Source: Arthrobacter crystallopoietes (GTDB taxonomy: Bacteria > Actinomycetota > Actinomycetes > Actinomycetales > Micrococcaceae). From it: a stretch of DNA of 64,000 nt. Every line of letters begins with the position of its first letter. Within the stretch, counting starts at the first letter, position 1. The notes beneath the pieces are model-generated. The model did not search any database. It had not been told where the DNA came from and saw only the letters and a list, made by a program, of their open reading frames with translations. Shown here one piece after another: positions 63,997-64,000 of this stretch. The stretch spans positions 2,976,001 through 3,040,000 of the forward strand of contig NZ_CP018863.1 in NCBI RefSeq assembly GCF_002849715.1. The letters are read 5' to 3'. The translations under genes and the position numbers were made by a program.

Positions 63997-64000
63997 CCCA

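Overview
The window is high-GC DNA from an actinobacterium, most likely an Arthrobacter-type member of the Micrococcaceae. This is inferred from gene content and order: DUF5719, DUF3499 and Trm112 beside ahcY; rsmI divergent from a protein O-mannosyltransferase; tatD-rpfB-ksgA-ispE in the order known from Mycobacterium; the MoxR/DUF58/transglutaminase trio; and a DUF222-HNH protein. GTG and TTG starts are common. I saw no rRNA, tRNA or CRISPR array.

Bases 1-31,400 are mostly conserved chromosomal core. They carry the end of a large envelope glycosyltransferase-type protein, DUF5719, a metallopeptidase, DUF3499, Trm112, ahcY, a class V aminotransferase, RDD and SpoIIM membrane proteins, a DUF1461 protein, a long-chain acyl-CoA ligase, a Pmt mannosyltransferase, rsmI, a succinate-semialdehyde dehydrogenase, the moxR operon, tatD-rpfB-ksgA-ispE, an ABC-F protein, a LuxR regulator and a methyltransferase. 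Bases 31,400-36,900 hold small regulated divergons: MarR with an FMN reductase and TetR with ZapE, each with palindromic operators visible between the genes, plus a mini-operon of two overlapping microproteins and a helix-hairpin-helix protein. At 37-40 kb a DrrAB-type exporter has its ATPase gene split by an IS110-family element, whose 5' non-coding end is the expected place for a bridge RNA. A SulP anion transporter follows.

The most distinctive region is 42.6-62.3 kb. Four large ATP-binding LuxR (LAL) regulators lie in tandem (949, 922, 751 and 1038 aa). They are followed by a polysaccharide locus: nucleotide-sugar 6-dehydrogenase, SDR epimerase/decarboxylase, NodB-type deacetylase, coupled lipoprotein, processive GT2 synthase and acyltransferase. 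Three direct copies of CAGTCCWTTYACA sit just before the first biosynthetic gene. I read this as a synthase-dependent exopolysaccharide system whose neighbouring LAL array is its likely control; that link is inference.

Across the whole window the 11-mer AACGACGGCGG recurs 13 times (about 0.1 expected), 11 of them on the + strand. It falls in several reading frames, antisense to genes, and in one terminator, so it behaves as a DNA-level, strand-biased chromosomal motif. In proteins it usually appears as Asn-Asp-Gly-Gly in tolerant linkers.
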